A stretch of 64,000 nucleotides of DNA from Pachypanchax playfairii (lineage: Eukaryota; Chordata; Actinopteri; Cyprinodontiformes; Aplocheilidae). The notes beneath the pieces were generated by a model that was not told where the DNA came from, made no database searches, and worked only from the letters and a program-made list of their open reading frames with translations. The stretch covers positions 9,679,336 through 9,743,335 of the forward strand of contig SSNP01000002.1 in the NCBI GenBank assembly GCA_006937955.1, written 5' to 3'. Both the position numbers and the translations under genes were made by a program. Positions within the stretch are counted from its first letter, which is position 1; the number at the start of each line of letters is the position of its first letter. Below are positions 1 to 12,200 of this stretch, piece after piece.

Positions 1-3000
1 ATTTAATTTAAAACAGGATCTGTTTAAAACTACTGACACTACATAACTGGGCAACTACAAATGTTCTAGTTAATTTTCTTCTTCTTTTTGTCACATCATT
101 TGTCATAAACAGTCTTTTTTTTTTTTTTACCCCCCCAAAAAAACAATTTAATTGTGAACAAAAATCCAAGGTGCCTCCAGATGTCCTCATCTGAGACGTC
201 TGGGACGTCTGGGACATGCTCCAGTTCAGTAAGTGATCAGAAAATTATCAGCGTGGACTTTGTCTTAACACTTAACATGAGAATCAGTGGATTTGGCACA
301 GCGTTATCAGCTGTGTGTGTGTGATGGGGGGGTTGTAATTTGAGGAGGTTCAGATTTTGTTTTTATTTTTAATACTAGCTAAAAAGGTGGAAGAACTTCC
401 TGAAATCAGATGTTTGGAGCCTGCTGTGCATGTGTATCCCCTCTGTGGTGAAGAACAGGGAACAAAAGGGCCATTTGACGCTCTGTTGTCTGTGCATCCA
501 TTGTACGCTGCGGTCAGCTGTCACCCACTGACTTAATGTGGCACCACGTTCGCAGCATGAAAACACATTTCACTGACAGCATGTTCCTCCATTTGGCGGT
601 GTAATTAAAGCATGGGATGCTGAGCGAAAGGCTCATCAGGTTGGAACAATTTCATCCAGGGAGGAACCTGCAGCTGACCTGTTTCTCTGCCCCATTTGGC
701 ACGTTGCCTGTTTTCTCCAGTGAGTGAAACCAGAATATTCATGTCGCAGCATAACAGCAGAGGTGTTTCCTTATAAAAAAAAAAAAAAAGGACAGAGTCC
801 CTTCTGCCCTTCAGCCATGACTGAATAAACAGAACATGCTGAGGAAACACAGATGATGTTCATGTTACCTGAACACGCCTGTGACTCACCTCAGCGGTTT
901 TCAGATATTGTTTTGCACAAAAAAAACTGGTTACACCAACAGTATCTGATATGGCCTCTATTATACAGCAGGAGGTTGAAAATTACTTGCAGATTGAGGA
1001 GAGCACGAGAACACTTCAGATGTTCGTTCTTGCCGAGGCTAATCCTCTTCGCTGCAGTTATAGTGCAGAAAATTCTGCTTCTAAATTCGGTGAACGTTAT
1101 TACAGTAATCTCTGAAAACACCTCCGTAAATAAAATTCAGAGAAATCTATTGTTGCTTGTCTATGTGACCTGGAATGCTGCACAGAGATGCTTGTGCTTG
1201 TGTTACTAAATTGCGGATACGATGCTATAAACAGTCCGATCTGCAAGTGGAATTATTTATAGTGATGCTGCCGCCTCGGTAGCTTCCAGCCTCCCTTCCT
1301 GTAATCTGATGGTCTGATCAAACCAGAGACATGACAGCAATAACTTCACTTAACTAAATCTGTTATTACTGTTGGCTCTGACACTTTTAACCCAACATAA
1401 GATGCAACTTTGATAGAGAAAATAGATCCCATGATGCAGAAATTCACAGCAGCTGAATCAGCAAGATAAGAATGAAGAATGGTATTAGTAATAAAATAAA
1501 TGTAAAGTTGTGATTGATTCCTAAAACATAGTAAGACTTGATTTACTGGGTTTTTACTTTTCCTGGTTTAAAAAAAATCCTTAGAAAAAAACAGCTTACC
1601 TCATCAAAAAGAAAATGTCTAAAGTAATACTGTACTTCTTGATGTTATTTGACTTGTTCCGTCTTCTGCAGGTTTATTTTAAAGAGGAAATTGAGCTATT
1701 CTGCATTAACAATAACGGATTCTTCTCCATGTTCAAAGCTTCTTTTTTCAGCCAGTTTTGAGATCTGAACTGGTGCTCAACTTTTCAGCATCACTCAGAT
1801 GATACATGATCACAGTGTCTGGCTTGAGTTCACACACTAGCTAGTTTTTTAGGAGAAAAATACTTGACCTGATGTTTCCCTTCAGTTTGACCAAACAATG
1901 ATTAGTTATTCCTCCATTACGAAGGATCTTGTAGCAAGTTTTGTATTAAACTGACTGGGAAAACAGCATGACGTGTTTAATGTGATGGTCAGTCAAACCA
2001 GTGTTTATGAGCTACAGATTAATGAAATTATACCTTCTCCTTCAGATGTGTAAGTGTTAGTGATGTTCAAAAGCACAGAAAGTTATTTCTGAGCCTGTTC
2101 AGCATCGATCTGTTTTAGTCAGTCGTGTTCTAAATGTTTCTTATTTCTAGATAATTCAAGGTCTGAGACGAAATAGAACATTAGTTGGTGTCACAGTTTG
2201 ATGGACTTTGATTTTGATTAATAAAACTATTTACTCGTTAAATCATTTAAATGTCTTTACTTTTGATTCACTGTTTTAAATTGTTTAAACATCTTTATAA
2301 ATATACTAACTATCATTTAAAATGAATCAGGACTCCGTGATTTGACCTTGTTTGAAAAATGTTTCTGTCTCTTTTTACCTTTTCATGCTGTAAACACAAG
2401 CCAAGGTTTGTTCAGATTTCTCCATTGGTTGAAACAGAATTTGTGGACTGGCAGTAAAAACCCACATATTTAACTTTCAATCTCAAAATACATCTTGTTA
2501 AACATAAAAATATAAATATATGTGTACCCCAATGAGTTTTAATCTTTATTTTCTGTTAGAAGTCCTCAGAGCTGCATGTGCAGCGTCCTCTGACTGGTCA
2601 GACAACGTGCACGGTGCAAACGCTCACTTGTTTCACTGCTAAGTGCTCCAGAAGGAACAGCTGAAAAGGAATGTGGAGTGGGATACTATTTTAGAAAGGA
2701 GGCTGAGAGAGGCTGGACTTTTAAGAGATTTTTGAAATTCAACTCCATCCATTTTAAAAACCACTCATCATGTTGAGGGTCACAAGAGGCTGCAGCTTCC
2801 CATCTTCTAAACTGAAAAATACTTTTATTCTGATAGTACAGTCGGGTTGAGACAAAATAAAGACAGAGGAAGTGAATGGTTTTTTTTGTGGGGCAATACA
2901 AAAAGTGGTTTCTTCACTGATAAAATAAGAAGATCTAAACAGATTTTAAAGCTCCCTGCTCTGCTAGTAACTTCTTGCAGGGGTTGCATGATGGAAACTT

Positions 3001-6000
3001 GACTAAAAGAGAAGAAAACATTAGACATAAAGCTGGAGTCATGTTTATCAGCCAGTCAACTTTTAGTAAAAAAGTGTAACTATAAGATCTCAGTGTTTTA
3101 TTGAAAGTTTGACACTGTAATTGTCAAGTAATTCACTTATTAGCACACATGTTCTTTCTTATTGATATTAGAGCAGTATGGAACATCATATCTTATAGAA
3201 TGCAATGTATTGTGTCATGTGTTACATCATATCATAACATGGTATATAATATATCCTAAATCATTTCAGGTAACATGTCATGTAAATACCATCTGGCCAC
3301 ATTCAATAAAGTAGGACAAAAGCTTAACTTATTAAAAAAATAACTTTCATGATTATATTTTACTTTTAATTAATAAATTGTTGTTTGAGTAAATAAATAA
3401 ATGTGCTGTTGTTATTTTAGGATACATTTAATGAATCAGTTTGTGTCAATAAAATAACAACAAAAAATTGTTTTAAAATGTTTGTATTACATGTCCTGGT
3501 TATTTATTATGTTGTTTGCAGGCTGTTAAAAGCATCTTGGAAGCCACAATTCAGTTGTTTTATGAATTAAGAAGGTCTATGAGTTTGTTTTTTTTTCTCC
3601 AACAGATGGAGTAGACGGGGTTGGATACATGGCAGTCGGACCATCTGTTCCAGGACTTCCTGTTTACCTTGTTTCATTTTTTTTAATCACTGACTAAAAC
3701 ATAATCCAAGGTTTTTACTATCTCTAAAGTCCATTTTTTTCATAGTGTTTTGCACGTTATTACATGATTTTCCATTATTGCTTTAGATGCAGAAAAATCT
3801 TGTGGTTTTAAAACGACATAAAAGAGAAGCAGTAAAATAAAACAGGTTGTGTTTAAACACTCATCTGTCTGATCTGTTATGTTTTTTATTATAAATGGTG
3901 CAATCTAAGAACCACAACACAGTTACACAGAACATTAATGTTGACTGGAAACCATTAACATGTTTACAGATTTGAGATATAAACATTTATGTCTTCATCA
4001 GTCATTTATTGAGACATAATATCTTTTACAGGAATGTTCCTTGTGTTTTATTTACATATATCCTTGAACGTAATGAGGAATATATGCTGCTTGTAATTTT
4101 TGACACTGTAATAATGTCATGACTGTATATTTTAACATGAGTATTGACTAACTGCTGCAAGCTGTGGCAGGTAAAGATGATATTAGATGTTTTTACATGT
4201 TAAAACTTATTGTCAAAAACATGTTTTTGTGCTTGCAAAGGTTATGTCAGTCAGTGCATGAATGAGCTTTTTTCTCCATTTCTTTGTATCAAGTTTCACT
4301 GATGCTAGAAGAAACATTTATCTCCACTTTGTTTGGACACTTCTGGTCTGAATCCCTAAAAAAATAACATATCAAAAGACTTTGTGTTAAACTATTATCC
4401 AGACTTTTTTATTAGTTATGTTTCTCATTGTTCTGATTAAGAGAGAAAATGAGGTTGTTTGAATGTTTTCTTGACTTTTTCCTCTCATATTCTTATTATA
4501 ACTCTAATTCAAACAGCTTCTCTGTTTGATACATTTTTTATTTTAATTAAAGTAGATCCATTAATAATAATAAAAATGGGACAATAAGAAGCAGGATTTA
4601 ATATAGAGTCTTGATTAATGTTCTATTTTAGTTGTCCTATAGTCTTCCAATCCAGTTTATTTCTGAAATTAAACAGCGTGTAAAAGAATTTGCTTCCTCT
4701 GAGTAAAAATATCATGTTTTGTTCAATAAATCCCAGGGGTGCACGAGTTTTCACGTTGGGTTGGGTGCAGTAATGTATGCAATAAGCTCTATAATTATTT
4801 ATATCTTGCACAGATTTGGGCACTTTTAGAGAATATAATGTCAGTAGAATTGCTGAGTTTGCTGAAGTTTGAGCATGGAGCGATCAATGGTCTGCAGGAA
4901 GGACATGTCCAAACATTCTGTGCACTGCTGTTTAAATTCACCTTATTGAATATGCATTAACTTTGATAGCGTGTGTTGCACTGAACCTCCTTGCAGAATA
5001 TAACTTTATTTAATCAAATTGGTTAAATGCATTCTGCATCCGATTAATGATGTATTGATTGAGAAGAGAGAGAGGCCTCTCTCCCTGCAGGGAACCTTTT
5101 TCAGCCTGGAAAACATTTTAAACTACTCAAATTCTTTATCTGTCATTTATACATGTTAAATCTGATGCATCATCATAGAAACATGACACCTACTTTCTAA
5201 CCAACACAAGCATTCCAGTGTCAAGATCAATTACAAACACTTTAGCATGAGAATTCTTGTTATTTAGGGTTTAATTGAATAAAAGTTCATGAAGGCTGGA
5301 AAGCAGAGTTCTCTTCTTATATCACTGCAGTTTCACCAGAGTCCTGACGTAATGTCCTGCAATGTCTCCTCTGCACATAGAAACATAATCCTTGACTTTC
5401 TTAACTTCACCTGAAGTCGTTATTATCTTCCCGTCAAATTCAGTGGAATGCCAGTTTATCCCTAAAAGCTGTGTTCATGTTGTCATTATTAATGACAAGT
5501 CATGCACCTGTCTCTCCGGGCAAGGACTCGTTCACTCTGTGACACTGTCTCACACTTTATCACGTTTCCTTTCATCAGCTCTGATGCCACTTCATTGCCT
5601 CTGGTCCAATTTGGATATTTTGGGCAGGAGCACAGCTGAAGTCGTCACCTGGCAGCTTGATGACCTATTCAGAATTTCAGGATTCACACGTGAAAATTAT
5701 TTTATAATATTAAGAATAAAAAAGCATGAATTGTTTCAGCTTTTGGGTTTTCAGAGTATTTGAATTTGATGAAGGTCTAGGTGACCTAAAGACTTTTCTG
5801 TTTTAATTTTATCTGAGTGGGAAGAAACTATTTGACAAAACACAATGCTGATATTGATTATCATAAATCTTAATTATCTCAATGTAACATTTATCAGCAT
5901 TTAGTTAGCACCAGCTAAAGCAGTTAATTATGGATTAATTAGCACAAATTATTATGAATAGGGAATGATGTCGAATGCAACACATCTGACAGGGATTGTT

Positions 6001-6967
6001 CCATGCAGGGGAGCATTTTAGTAAAATAAACTAATCAAATAAAACTGAATCAACTGGACTCTAAAAAAGATTAATAATAAAACAGAGTTGGGGACGGGGG
6101 AGGGATTTTCAGGGTAAAAGCCAACAGATTTCCAAAATAATCCCAGTAGATGCAACTATTTATGTGGAGAAATGAACCATCGCTGTATCTAATTTGTGGT
6201 AAATTGATCCTGGAGACTTGGGCTGTCATCCATCCTCCCACTTGTGTGTTTAGTCTCCGATTTTATACTTTGTCAGAGGGGAACAGAGCTGGGAGGACAA
6301 ATGTGTCAGCTCACTGCTTCTCTGAGGCCTCTGTCACACAAGAGTTATGATGATGAAGAAGCAGGCCGAGGAAAGATTCACTCGTGTTTTGGCACCAGAG
6401 AGCTCTGAAGGCGGACACCAATGAGTAAGCCAACCTTCAGGAGCACAAGTTAAACACGCCATGACTAATCTTAAAAAAAAGGTTTTTGGGCTGTTGAATA
6501 GAAAACAGGGAGGACCAAGAAAATAAAATGAATTCAATAAAACTCAGAATTTCACATATTTCACATCTGATTTGATACACATGAGCAACCGGTTGTTTTT
6601 AAACCCACATACTGTAAATCAAGATGTTAACGAGCTGCACATGCTGCAGTTAAACCTGTTATTGATCTGGATTTGTTAACAAGCAGCTAATGGATGAACA
6701 CAAGTGGCCAGTTTGTAGAAAAGGACAAGAGTTTTGTTTTTCCCAAAGTTTCCCCAAATGTGTCAGATGCGTCTGTGCTTATACTGAAGAGTAATGCAGT
6801 ACACTAAGTTTGTGAGGCTTTTTATGTAAAAAGTTTGTTTGTTGGGAGAAGTTGTTCTCAGAGGAATATTAGTTACCTGCTGTGTTCTTATCTAGAAACA
6901 GTCTACATGTTCAGTACTTGTCCTGGGCAGGTTATCAGACAATCACAAGCCACAGAGACATAAACAA

Positions 6968-7160
6968 GCATTCACACTCACACTTAGGGCCAGTTTGGAA
7001 CCTCCAGTTAATCTATTCTGCAAATATTTGGTCAATGGGAGGAAACCAAAGCTAATGCAGAAGGAACTTACATGGTCCATGTGGAAATGCCACATTTTAA
7101 ATCCAGAGCCTTCTTGCCGCAGTGTAACGGTGCTACCAGCTACATCACTGTACACCCTTG
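6968..7160 (-). repeat. Degenerate copy of a common fish dispersed repeat
   Basis: The order of landmarks matches the better copy at 8618-8930: a run of 'cattcacactcacac', then the 'gaggaaacc' block, then an ending that resembles 'ccttcttgccgcagtgtaacggtgctacca'-type sequence in pieces. It is more diverged and lacks the 'gagaggcggggt' end. Family assignment is by recognition only; class (SINE-like or LINE-derived) is unresolved. Confidence 0.5.
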
Positions 7161-8617
7161 AGAGGCAGCTTCATGCTCAGGACAAGCCTTCTGTCAGATG
7201 CTCCAAACAATCAAAACGCGTATTTGTCAGTGAACTCCAGTCTTCAGGAGTCCAGCAAGTTGGACTTTTGACAGAAAATCAGTCCATCTTTGTTTTCCTT
7301 GCAGATAAATGGTTTCTTTGAAGCCCATTTCAAATAAGAATCCACTTTAGGAGATAGTCCTGGTGCTGCATGCTGGACCATCTTGAACCTTCTCAATAAC
7401 ATCTGAACCTCTCTCTCCTCCTTTACTGATGATCCACAAAGTACACAGTCTTACCAGATTTGATCTGATTTTATTACAAGTCATAAAGGTTTTTTTTAAG
7501 CTGCTTATTCAATCAACAATGTGTGTTTAATAATGCAGCTTCACGCCTCTGCTGTGTGGTATACTATAAGTGTTCATAAGTGACAGATTAGGATAAAACA
7601 GTGAACCATGAGGCTTGTTTTTACAGTATGAGAGAAAGTGAACAGCTTGTTTCAGAGGAAATTGCTGTAGCGAGTGCGTTCCCATTAAACACCAAATCCA
7701 TTATTCCAAGAAAATGAGTTTATTTTTTGTCTGTAGGGTTTAATTTAGAGCGGAAGAATGGCTGTGTTTATTTTGAATACATTTCTAAATGTTTCTGCTT
7801 GCACTAAAAGTAGAAATAAACAGCTGACTACGAGGAAGAAACCAATAGGGTTTGTTAAATTAAACACAGATAACATTCTGAGTGGATGTTAAACCAGTTC
7901 AAAGTTCTGTCATTTCAAACATGACGAGCTCAGTGAGGATACTTTTTGTATTTACTCCATCAAAAGTACTGTGGCCTTTCACAGCTTTGTACCTGAGTGC
8001 AGAAAGAATGGGGTTTAAATTAGTTATTAAAATGTTGAAGTATAAAAAAGAATTTTTAAAAAAGTCCTGAGGCAGAATTTTAATGTTTAATGGAGCCACA
8101 TATTAGCCCTCCAAAGCTAAACCTATAAATAACTGCAAAGTCAGTCCCAGGTTAACGCAGCTACACCTTTAACTTTAAACGTTGATGTCTTTATTCTTGA
8201 GTTCATCTTCCTCTGTTTGTGTGACGGACGCAGCTGCTGTCTCAGAAACAGGTTTCATGTCTAAATCTCACTCCTCTGTATCAAACATGGAGCTGCAGCT
8301 CTTATTAACTGGATGATTATCTAATTAATTTAATTGCTGATTAAAAGTTTGCTTTGATGATGGGCTGATGCTGCATCACCCCCATCTAGTGGTAGAAAAG
8401 AGATGATACAAGAGTCATTTTCATCAAAATAAAAAGCACCTAAAGTTTCTTTACATGACAGTTTGGACTGGAATTTTCTTGTTGTCTTTCACTCAGAAAA
8501 TGCTAACTCATTTTGTTTTAATAAATAATGTTGCTGTCTTTCAGGAAGTCACATTTTAATTCAAATAAACATTTAAATTAAGAAACACCTGATGGAAACA
8601 ACATGTCAGTCATCATC

Positions 8618-8930
8618 TATACCCACTAATTCAGGGTCATGGGGAGCTGGTGTTTATCTCCAGCAGTCAGGGTGAGAGGCGGGGTCATCTGGACAGGTCA
8701 CCAGTCCATCACATGGACAATCATTCACACTCACCTGGGGACAATTTAGAGCTGCCAATTAACCTCATGCATATTTTTGGTCTGTGGGATGAAGCTGGAG
8801 TGTCTGTGAGAAAACCCACACATACACAAGGAGAACATGCAAACAGAAAGGCCCCAGCCCGGTTTCAAACCAAGGACCTCCTCACTGCAAGGCAGTAGTG
8901 CTACCCACAGCTCCACCATGCAGCCCAAAT
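8618..8930 (-). repeat. Common fish dispersed repeat (SINE-like or LINE-derived)
   Basis: On the plus strand the landmarks run: 'gagaggcggggtcatctgg', 'acaggtcaccagtccatcac', 'ttagagctgccaattaacct', 'aggagaacatgcaaac', 'ggtttcaaaccaaggacctc' and finally a 'ctccaccatgcagccc' end. This is the reverse complement of a very widespread teleost repeat that begins with a 'ggctgcatggtgg' head. The copy at 30528-30835 shares the same blocks in the same order. The precise family name is not assigned. Confidence 0.7.
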
Positions 8931-9069
8931 TTGTTTCCAATGAAAAAAATATTTTGGCAAGATTAAGCCAACTCTTAATCCCCCCTTAACCCCCCCTCCA
9001 AAAGAAAGAAGAAAAAACACACCACATTATTTATTACAGTAAATATGCTGTATGACTGAATTTATTTTC

Positions 9070-9070
<1 letters not shown>

Positions 9071-9129
<59 letters not shown>
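9071..9129 (+). repeat. (GATA)n microsatellite
   Basis: About fourteen uninterrupted GATA units. The array ends roughly 165 bases before the fam171b start codon and directly abuts the GC-rich promoter segment. Length polymorphism is likely. GATA arrays can also read as repeated GATA-factor core sites. Confidence 0.98.
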
Positions 9130-9293
9130 CTTTTTGCGGGGGCGTTAAAGGGGCGGAGTTTCTTTTGCAGTTTAAAGACTGACGGACAGAAAAGTAGTCC
9201 GGATGATGGAGGGACCTGCTGATCTTTTCTAACTTGTTGATGAACTGGACCCAGAAGATCCCGTGAACGGATCTACAGTTAGTTGTTTCCGTC
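9130..9293 (+). promoter_or_regulatory. Probable fam171b promoter / 5' UTR
   Basis: The segment between the GATA array and the first fam171b codon turns locally GC-rich with CpGs. It carries a GC box ('ggggcggag' near 9150) of the type bound by Sp1/KLF factors. No clear TATA box is seen, which fits a CpG-type promoter. The transcription start cannot be fixed from sequence alone. Confidence 0.5.
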
Positions 9294-12200
9294 ATGCGCG
9301 TGTTGTTCTGGGAGTGTTTGTTGTTCTGCGCGCTGGTTCTGATCAGAACCGCGGAAACAACCGGAGAGTTCCCACCGACACCGGGACACCTTCTGCATAC
9401 TGATGAGAGAAACTTTTCAAACCGGGATCACATGAAACAAGAGCCTTTTCAGCAACTGCGCGTGACACTGCCAGGTTTGAATAAACTCATGTAAAACTCA
9501 ACCAGACAGTCATTTCACTGTTTGTACCGTTTTATTAAATTAAAATAAACTTAAAAATGTTTAAGACGAAATCTAAATGAATGTTTTTATTCTATTTATT
9601 ATTATTTTTCTTCATAGCACCAGACTATATACTGAAAGAATATCAGATTATGTTCTTATTCAGTCCACCATCTGTGAGGATTTGCTCACAGATCTGATCT
9701 GTTCATGAGTAATAAGTGAAGTGAGAGAGCTGCTCCTCCTGAATAAGGGCCTCCCCGTCTGTCTCACACTCACTTATCATCATGTCCACATTATTTACAA
9801 CATTGTGGCATTTTATCAATGTCTGGTGAGATTTTGGGAAGATAAAAAATTGCCACTTATGCAGACCACCTGTTCATCTTGCTCAATTTGTCAGAAAAAC
9901 TGAAGTAAAAGCATCTCTCTCAACCTTTTAATCTAAAATCTGTCCTCCTCTTGCCCCTTTTCCTGCAGCAGAGCTGAAAGAAGGTTCTGTGACCCTGTTT
10001 ATCAAATGATTCATGACTAATTCATGTTGATGTAGGAGTACTTTTCCATCCCATGACCCGGTCTGTGTCTGCAATGTGGACAACAAAACTTGGACATGTA
10101 ACTGAGCATGCTGTTGTCTCATATTCAAACGACACCCTCCCTCCTCCGGCCCTGCTGGCTTCTGTTGAACGATGCCAAGTCTTGTCCCTGCAGGCGTCGG
10201 TTTGAAGTAAAATCACAGAGGGAATGTCCGTCCACTTTCAACTCGTGTTAGATAAACTGAAAATCAAGATCAAAACAGATGGCCACCTCTCTAGTTCTGG
10301 GATTAATATTTTTATTGGTGTCTTACTTAATTAACTGAGTAACACATTTGTTGTTATAATTCACCCCAAGATGCACCGGGAGCCATCGTTTGTCTCTGAT
10401 TCCACTGCAGTTCGACACTTCTGCCTGAGAAACACATGAAAGCGTGCTTTCCCTTCATCAGTGGAAACTATGGACTGATTCCAACACATGCAGGGGACAA
10501 GAGTCATTTCAGATAAATCCCTATTGGACCATCTGTTTGTGCTGCCTGGTGGTCTCATGAAATAGTCAACATGTTTGTGTTCTTTCTTTTGCACTGTAAT
10601 TTTCATTACCTTTTGGCTAGTGCAACATTTATCCTTTTATCAAAGTAAATCTGTGCTTTTACCTATTTTATTTTCAATAATCATATTCTTTATTCTATTA
10701 TCTGTTCTGTCTTGCATCGTGGCTATTCTGTTGCTGATAATAACAGTGTTGAAACCACTCCGAGTGGCCTCAGGCAGCCTGTTTTTGTCCACTTCATAAA
10801 CCTCTTTGTACTGTGGATCAGTTTGCCAAATGGGGAGATTATAGTAATCTGGAACAAAGCATCTCCACTTCAGATTTAGTCACCCCCTCTTTTTGTTGTG
10901 TTTGGCCTGAGAGACATGACATGCACATTGAAAATAGAAGGCTGCCTCTCTCAGAACAACCTCCTGTCCAGCTGCGTTAGTGTTAGCAATGGCCAAATGT
11001 ACATGCTTGTTGGTGGTTGAAAATGGAGGCAATCCCGGCAGCTCCAAGCAACCTCTTAGCTCTGTTCAAAGGAAAATGTTTGGGGCAGTGATGTAGTTGT
11101 CCAGTTTTGGCTGGTAGCACTAAGCTGGGCTTCCTGAGTTCTCTTTTTTTTTTTTAGTAAACTTTTGGCAGATCTTTTAGCAGCAGGATTATGAACAGTC
11201 CGAGTAGCAGCAATCCAGCCGCTGCTACTGTCAGGGTTCTTTTGTTACCACTTATAGAAGGATGCTTAGGTTATTATGGCAAGTGAGATTGCTGCTGTAG
11301 CAGTGCTTCAGCACTTCATTTCAGATAAAAAGTGCAATAAGTGCTTCTTCATGGTGCTTCTTTGTAGAAAATTACAGTAGAATTGATGATGAGCTTGCTG
11401 CTGAGATTTATAGCTCACAGAACTTTAATTCCAGTTGAGACTGTACAGAAGCAGTTCAGTTCAGTTCAGACAATATTTATAGTGGGAATATAAGTGAAAG
11501 AAAACACACTGGAGCTGGCAGAGAATCATTCAGCCTACTTCTACTTTGTCTCCTAAAATATTCAGTTTTGCCTTATTATGCATGATGCAGTCAAACAAAG
11601 ACTGATGCACATATTTTTTTCCTTTGGCTGGTAATATTTAGGAAGCTAAAGTTACACTGAGAAGTTTACAGGTTAAGAAAAGCACTTTCTTTTTCAGTTT
11701 TTTACCCTGGAAGTGGGTGTAAATGTAGCAGTCCCTTAAAGCTGATATACCTGATTTCAGATAGCCTAGCTTAGACTGTCAACAAAGTCACAGAACTCTC
11801 AGCCCCTCCCGTCGGGTAGAATTCCTAAGCCACGCCCCCCCCCAGGTTTGGAAACACGTGTAGCACCAGAAGACGACCGAGTGCAAGACACTGGTCCTCA
11901 GTTCATTTAAGTACCGTAACATGGCGGAATCACCAGTAAGTGAAAACAATATAACAACGAACGATGACATTAATTGTTACTTTGTCCTGAACCTGACGCG
12001 GAACCAGCCAGCGGCTGTTTCTCCTGCTGTGACATGGTAGAGCGGTGAACACTCCCAGCAGTGGTGTGCTGCGGTAATATGTCTCAGTTTTTTAGGTGCA
12101 CAGAAGCTAAATGAATGTGGAAGACTGTATGGGTGGAGAGACGGTCCAATCATTCCTTTCGGGCCGAACCCTTTGATTGGTTGACTTTTTTAGACAAATA

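Larger units (their letters stand above)
1..9060. other. Intergenic region upstream of fam171b
   Basis: No gene is supported here. Open frames on both strands are short, start at random methionines and show no recognisable domain or paired splice sites. The stretch is AT-rich with homopolymer runs. Two copies of a common dispersed repeat (about 6968-7160 and 8618-8930) are the only structured content I recognise. In other vertebrates ITGAV lies on this side of FAM171B, but I saw no integrin exon. Distal enhancers cannot be judged without comparison to other species. Confidence 0.6.
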
